Assembly: GCF_001458175.1 (NCBI RefSeq)
Contig: NZ_CYPW01000008.1
Span: 97,924 to 161,923, forward strand
Origin: Shimia marina
GTDB taxonomy: Bacteria > Pseudomonadota > Alphaproteobacteria > Rhodobacterales > Rhodobacteraceae
Direction: 5' to 3'
DNA: 64,000 bases
Position numbers and translations under genes: made by a program. Below, in pieces: positions 60,623 to 64,000 of this stretch (positions are counted from its first letter, which is position 1; each line of letters begins with the position of its first letter). Below the pieces are notes generated by a model. That model did not search any database, was not told the DNA's origin, and was given only the letters and a program-made list of their open reading frames with translations.

Positions 60623-61543
60623 TTACATTGCGGCTCTGCGGGGTGGCGCTGTCCGGCCCCGTTCCCGCCGGGCGAACACGATCAACGCCAGCCCGACCAG
60701 CGCCATTGGCATGGAGAGCAACTGGCCCATGGTCAAACCCCACTCACCAAAATGAAGCGCATGGCCGATCGGGTTGTCCGCCGTTACAAATTGTTGGTCC
60801 GGTTGCCGGAACATCTCGACGAAACTTCGGGCAAGACCATAGCCGGTCAGAAACACGCCAGCCAAGGCACCGGGCATTTTCAGCCAGCCCCGGCCCCAAG
60901 CGAGATAAATGAGCAGCATTCCAAGAATGAGCCCCTCCAATAGCGCCTCGTACAGCTGGGACGGGTGTCGGGCGCAGAGGCCACTAATCCCTGGGCAGGC
61001 CTGCGCGACTTCGCCGGGAAAGATCACCGCCCAGGGAACGTCCGTCGGCCGCCCCCACAACTCATTGTTGGTGAAGTTCGCCAGCCTCCCAAGAAACAAG
61101 CCTGGCGGTGCCGCCAAAGCCAGCAAGTCGCCAGTGCTGAGCAAAGACGCGTTCTGTCGAAGGCAGAACAGCAAGGCAGCGATGACAACGCCCGCGAACC
61201 CCCCGTGGAAGGACATGCCGCCTTGCCAGACCATCAGAATTTCCAAGGGATTTGCGAGATAATATGCGGGCTGGTAGAACAGTACAAAGCCTAGGCGACC
61301 ACCAGCAATCACGCCGATGATGATCCACGTCAGAAGATCTTCGATCTGCGTCCGGTCAAGCGGCGGTCCAACTGATGTCCAGAGCGCGGGACGGCTTATC
61401 GCACTCAAACAAATGCGCCAGCCAATCAGGATACCGAAGATATAGGCTAGCGCGTACCAGCGGAGTGCGAATGTGACCCCCCCGATGTCGAAGGAGATGA
61501 GGTCGGTTCCAATATCCGGAAATGGCAATCCCGCTGGCAGCAC
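60623..61543 (-). CDS. lgt: Prolipoprotein diacylglyceryl transferase (Lgt)
   Basis: 306 residues, seven helices, with Lgt signatures [11 protein letters not shown] (catalytic His), [16 protein letters not shown] and [13 protein letters not shown]. First step of lipoprotein maturation in the inner membrane. With LspA and Lnt it completes the pathway within this window. Confidence 0.94.
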   Translation of the reverse strand: MLPAGLPFPDIGTDLISFDIGGVTFALRWYALAYIFGILIGWRICLSAISRPALWTSVGPPLDRTQIEDLLTWIIIGVIAGGRLGFVLFYQPAYYLANPLEILMVWQGGMSFHGGFAGVVIAALLFCLRQNASLLSTGDLLALAAPPGLFLGRLANFTNNELWGRPTDVPWAVIFPGEVAQACPGISGLCARHPSQLYEALLEGLILGMLLIYLAWGRGWLKMPGALAGVFLTGYGLARSFVEMFRQPDQQFVTADNPIGHALHFGEWGLTMGQLLSMPMALVGLALIVFARRERGRTAPPRRAAM

Positions 61544-61589
61544 TGGGTGAGTTCCTCATCAGGAATTTACGTGGGGATTAGATGGCATT

Positions 61590-61617
61590 GATCGAGCACC
61601 GCTAAAGGCGCTCGATC
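61590..61617 (-). terminator. Hairpin after DUF302 gene
   Basis: GATCGAGC (61590-61597) and GCTCGATC (61610-61617) pair over a 12-base loop, 32 bases past the DUF302 stop and before lgt. Confidence 0.45.
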
Positions 61618-61648
61618 TGCGACAGGGCATCCAACGCCCATCCCGCCA

Positions 61649-62035
61649 TCACGCGGCGTCGAGGGCGTCCCGGAGTAGATCGCGGACTTCGCCGGCGACC
61701 GCGTCCAGGTCTTGGTTCTGCACCGCCTGCATCGAAGCGACAGGATCGACCGCGCTGACCTCGGTGTCGCCGTCCACTTGCCGCAGGATGACATTGCAGG
61801 GAAGCATCGCACCGATGCGAGGCTCGATCTCGATGGCTTTGTGCGCCATGCCCGGATTACAGGCCCCGAGAATGCGGTAAGGCGGCATGTCCGCATCAAG
61901 TTTCTTTTTCATCGTCGCTTTGACGTCAATCTCAGTCAGAACGCCGAAGCCCTTGTCTGCCAAAGCATCCCGAACACGCATCTCTGCGTCATCGATATTG
62001 GTGTCTTTCAGGACGCGATCATAGGTATAGGCCAT
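61649..62035 (-). CDS. DUF302 protein
   Basis: 128 residues of the DUF302 family (VLTEIDVKATMKKKL, YRILGACNPGMAHKAIE, GAMLPCNVILRQ), no signal peptide. Two cysteines in GACNPG and LPCNV are conserved in the family. ATG 62035 follows AAAGGA. DUF302 proteins often accompany copper or redox genes; function unknown. Confidence 0.88.
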   Translation of the reverse strand: MAYTYDRVLKDTNIDDAEMRVRDALADKGFGVLTEIDVKATMKKKLDADMPPYRILGACNPGMAHKAIEIEPRIGAMLPCNVILRQVDGDTEVSAVDPVASMQAVQNQDLDAVAGEVRDLLRDALDAA

Positions 62036-62142
62036 GGGAATTTTCCTTTCCGTGTCTCTATTTTTTGGCATAACGAGGCTAAACGGTTCAGGTCGCGGTT
62101 CGGTTCAATGTCCCGGCCGAGAACGGTTTTGGCGTTTTGAGG

Positions 62143-62170
62143 ACGGGTGCCGGAAAAAACCGGCACCCGT
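62143..62170 (-). terminator. Strong terminator hairpin after EF-hand gene
   Basis: ACGGGTGCCGG and CCGGCACCCGT form a perfect 11-bp stem with an AAAAAA loop, just 3' of the minus-strand EF-hand gene. No T-run follows. Confidence 0.7.
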
Positions 62171-62174
62171 TGGC

Positions 62175-62768
62175 TCAGTTGTCCTGCATCATGGAGCCGT
62201 TGCCCATGCCCTGACCGTTGCCCGGCCGCGCAGGCGCATCTGCCATGTTCGACCGCATCATCTGCATCCGCTCCATCCTATCGGCCGGAGCGGCCATCTC
62301 TTCCGGCGTCACCGCGCCGTCGCCATCGGCATCGAGGTGTTGAAAACGATCCACCATCATTTCGCGGATCATCGCGCTGTGGAGAGCTTCAAACTCGGTA
62401 ATCGAGAGGTTTCCATCCCCGTCGCTGTCAAACTCGGAAAGCTTGGCCTGCAGCTGCGTGCGCATTTCTTCCGGCGTCGTTGTGCCGTCTCCATCGGTGT
62501 CGAACATTTGCATCATGCCGCCAGCCATGCCTGCGCCCATCATACCACTGCCCATGCCTGCGCCCATCATGTTTCCGTGCATGCGCTGCATCATGTCCAT
62601 CATTCCGCCCATGTTCCCCATCATGCCCGGACCACCGTTCTGCATCATGCCTGCCCCACTTTGGGCACCAGGTTGACCACTGTGCCCATGGTTGGCATCC
62701 GCCAAGGCGACGCCACCAAAGGCGGTTGCAGCCAGAGTCATTGCAGCGAGTAGAGTATTGCGTTTCAT
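62175..62768 (-). CDS. Secreted Met/Gly-rich EF-hand protein
   Basis: 197 residues from ATG 62768 (GAGGTG six bases before): signal peptide ending GVALADANHG, then a low-complexity Met/Gly/His region (MMQNGGPGMMGNMGGMMDMM and on), and three EF-hand loops DTDGDGTTTPEE, DSDGDGNLSITE and DADGDGAVTPEE. EF-hands bind Ca; the Met clusters resemble Cu(I)/Ag-binding tracts. Predicted periplasmic metal buffer; inference. Confidence 0.85.
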   Translation of the reverse strand: MKRNTLLAAMTLAATAFGGVALADANHGHSGQPGAQSGAGMMQNGGPGMMGNMGGMMDMMQRMHGNMMGAGMGSGMMGAGMAGGMMQMFDTDGDGTTTPEEMRTQLQAKLSEFDSDGDGNLSITEFEALHSAMIREMMVDRFQHLDADGDGAVTPEEMAAPADRMERMQMMRSNMADAPARPGNGQGMGNGSMMQDN

Positions 62769-63093
62769 GTCGATCACCTCGTGTCAGTGTTACGATAGCC
62801 ACCATATGGGATGCACCTGCAGATGCGGAATGCCACGCGAGCCGGTGTTTTGTATCGCGAGGTCACAAAGGCGGGGTCTGTTACAAATTGCGACAAATCA
62901 ATTCGGGGCGAACGCTCCTCTTAATCTGAGACTTGCGATATCCAGAGAAAAACCTGTCGAGGAGTCGCGTACCAACCGACACCGAACCCGTGTTTCGGTG
63001 GACGTGAAATCCGGAAGAGTTGGTGTCGAGAGTGGTAGAGGACCTGAATATCCCGAAAATTCAATTATTCAACCCATGGCAGGAGGCTGCAGG
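62769..63093. other. Intergenic stretch, no gene seen
   Basis: 325 bases between divergent genes. An open frame through it on the plus strand is just the upstream extension of the lipoprotein gene. It holds GTTACAAATTGCGACAAAT (62879-62897), which may be a regulator site, but no clear -35/-10 pair. Confidence 0.4.
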
Positions 63094-63723
63094 GTGCTCT
63101 TTTTGAACCGCATTTTCTCAGTTCTAACCTTGGTAATTTTGGCGGGGTGCGGCGCAGGAAACGACATGCGCCCGGATGCTTCAGCCGAAGTCATCAGTAG
63201 CGCATCCTACCGTCACGATGGACCGGCCGCGCTGACGTTGTACACCATGATCAACAACAGGTCCGGGGCGGGTGCGCATAGCAGCGTCATGATTAATGGG
63301 TCGCAGCGTGTTATCTTCGATCCGGCAGGAACGGTCCGGCTGAGCGCTGTACCGGAACGGGGAGATGTGCTTTATGGCATTACTCCACAAGTGGCCGATT
63401 TTTATGCGCGGGCTCATGCTCGCGAGACCTACCATGTCGTCATACAAGAGATCGATGTGTCTCCCGAAGTCGCGGAGCAGGCTTTGCGCCTTGCAATTGC
63501 CAGCGGCCCAGCCGCTTCCGGTTTTTGTAGTGCCAGTACCTCCGCGGTACTCAGACAATTACCAGGATTTGAATCCATCGGACGCACATTTTTTCCAAAG
63601 CGCCTGATGGCGGATTTTGGCAAGTTGCCGGGCGTGCGAACCACAAAGCTGTTCGAGAACGATGAGGACGACAAATCCGTAGCGATCGCACAGTTCGAAA
63701 GTTCACTTGCGACACAGCCGTGA
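63094..63723 (+). CDS. Unknown lipoprotein
   Basis: 209 residues from GTG 63094, which has GGAGG seven bases before; ATG 63076 in the same frame is the alternative. Lipobox LVILAGCGAG. The mature part has HSSVMINGSQRVIFDPAG and GFCSASTSAVLRQLPGF, reminiscent of proteins that handle cell-surface components, but I cannot assign a family. Followed by the fragment of an L,D-transpeptidase. Confidence 0.75.
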   Translation: MLFLNRIFSVLTLVILAGCGAGNDMRPDASAEVISSASYRHDGPAALTLYTMINNRSGAGAHSSVMINGSQRVIFDPAGTVRLSAVPERGDVLYGITPQVADFYARAHARETYHVVIQEIDVSPEVAEQALRLAIASGPAASGFCSASTSAVLRQLPGFESIGRTFFPKRLMADFGKLPGVRTTKLFENDEDDKSVAIAQFESSLATQP

Positions 63724-63799
63724 GTGTTCGTCCAACAATTCATTGGAAGATGTCCCTGCACGACGCAGTCCTCGGCGTGTGAGCCAAAGATGCAATAGG

Positions 63800-63907
63800 T
63801 TAGCTTCGAGCGGTAACGCTGTCTTCGGCCGAGTAAAGGAACGCCGTCGATCCGACAGCGACATTCGGATAGAGATCATTGATGTGGGCCATCACCATGC
63901 GCACGCA
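63800..63907 (-). pseudogene. 3' fragment of a third L,D-transpeptidase
   Basis: The minus strand reads CVRMVMAHINDLYPNV, AVGSTAFLYSAEDSV and a stop, the last ~35 codons of the LDT copies at 18178 and 54363, nearest to copy B. Homology ends sharply at the catalytic Cys codon (63905-63907). The sequence beyond 63908 is unrelated to the other copies and may be the end of a mobile element. Confidence 0.85.
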
Positions 63908-64000
63908 TGGGGTCTGTTCCGGCTGGGGGCAGAATGACACCTTAAGGCCGGATGTCAGCGATTTTTCCATCTGTATTCACCTGTGAGCAAGATATGTGCC

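Noticed and set aside
1..64000. CRISPR array, tRNA or rRNA genes
   Set aside because: No regularly spaced repeats and no tRNA or rRNA signature were noticed on either strand, though no search program was run.

Overview
The window looks like accessory DNA (plasmid or integrative element) from an alphaproteobacterium, most likely Rhodobacteraceae-like. This is inferred from GC-rich coding sequence, TRAP and PhnCDE-type transporters, the cbtBA/B12-riboswitch arrangement and the type of VirB operon. No tRNA, rRNA, CRISPR array, replication gene, relaxase or VirD4 was found.

Layout. (A) 1-18.9 kb is a metal/envelope-stress module. A CDF exporter and a transglutaminase-like protein lie left of a MerR regulator. 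Divergent from it runs an operon SCO - DsbB - DsbA - PCuAC - SCO - LytM peptidase - DUF411 - LspA. Then come DUF1636 and a cobalamin riboswitch with cbtB-cbtA and an unknown His-rich protein, a DtxR/MntR-type regulator divergent from a di-heme cytochrome plus PhnDCE-like ABC transporter, an L,D-transpeptidase lipoprotein, a Zn/Cd P-type ATPase, a small lipoprotein and a second L,D-transpeptidase. (IS) 19.16-20.69 kb is an IS1182-type element. (T4SS) 20.7-32.7 kb is a VirB operon on the minus strand with virB1-B11 equivalents, including a 55-codon virB7-like lipoprotein gene and a VirB5/lytic-transglycosylase hybrid. (Mixed) 32.8-40.05 kb holds an XRE regulator, a decayed cytochrome c gene, a DUF411 gene without a normal start codon, an ArsR-controlled HMA-CDF exporter plus lspA, a TRAP permease pair and a SpoIIAA-like gene cut by an amber codon. 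(B) 40.0-55.2 kb is a second, diverged copy of module A in the same order. It carries an extra CDF, a ZIP transporter, lnt and a small membrane protein, and it has lost the cobalt block, most of the di-heme gene and the ABC transporter. (C) 55.2-64 kb holds ccdA-like, an unknown membrane protein, an APC permease, copper ATPase copA, lgt, DUF302, a Met-rich EF-hand protein, an unknown lipoprotein, and a 3' fragment of a third L,D-transpeptidase copy.

How it fits together. Ten near-identical MerR-type boxes (two six-base CTnnAG-like arms separated by 3 bases, inside a long-spacer promoter) sit in front of both CDF/transglutaminase units, both merR genes, both SCO/Dsb operons, both Zn/Cd ATPases and both L,D-transpeptidases. 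A single MerR-type signal would therefore couple cytoplasmic metal efflux with periplasmic copper/thiol handling, cell-wall cross-linking and lipoprotein processing. Lgt, three LspA and Lnt make a complete accessory lipoprotein-maturation set. This two-copy envelope regulon is the most interesting candidate system here. A separate DtxR-family regulon (di-heme cytochrome plus ABC transporter of unknown substrate) is shared by both copies but only remnant in copy B.
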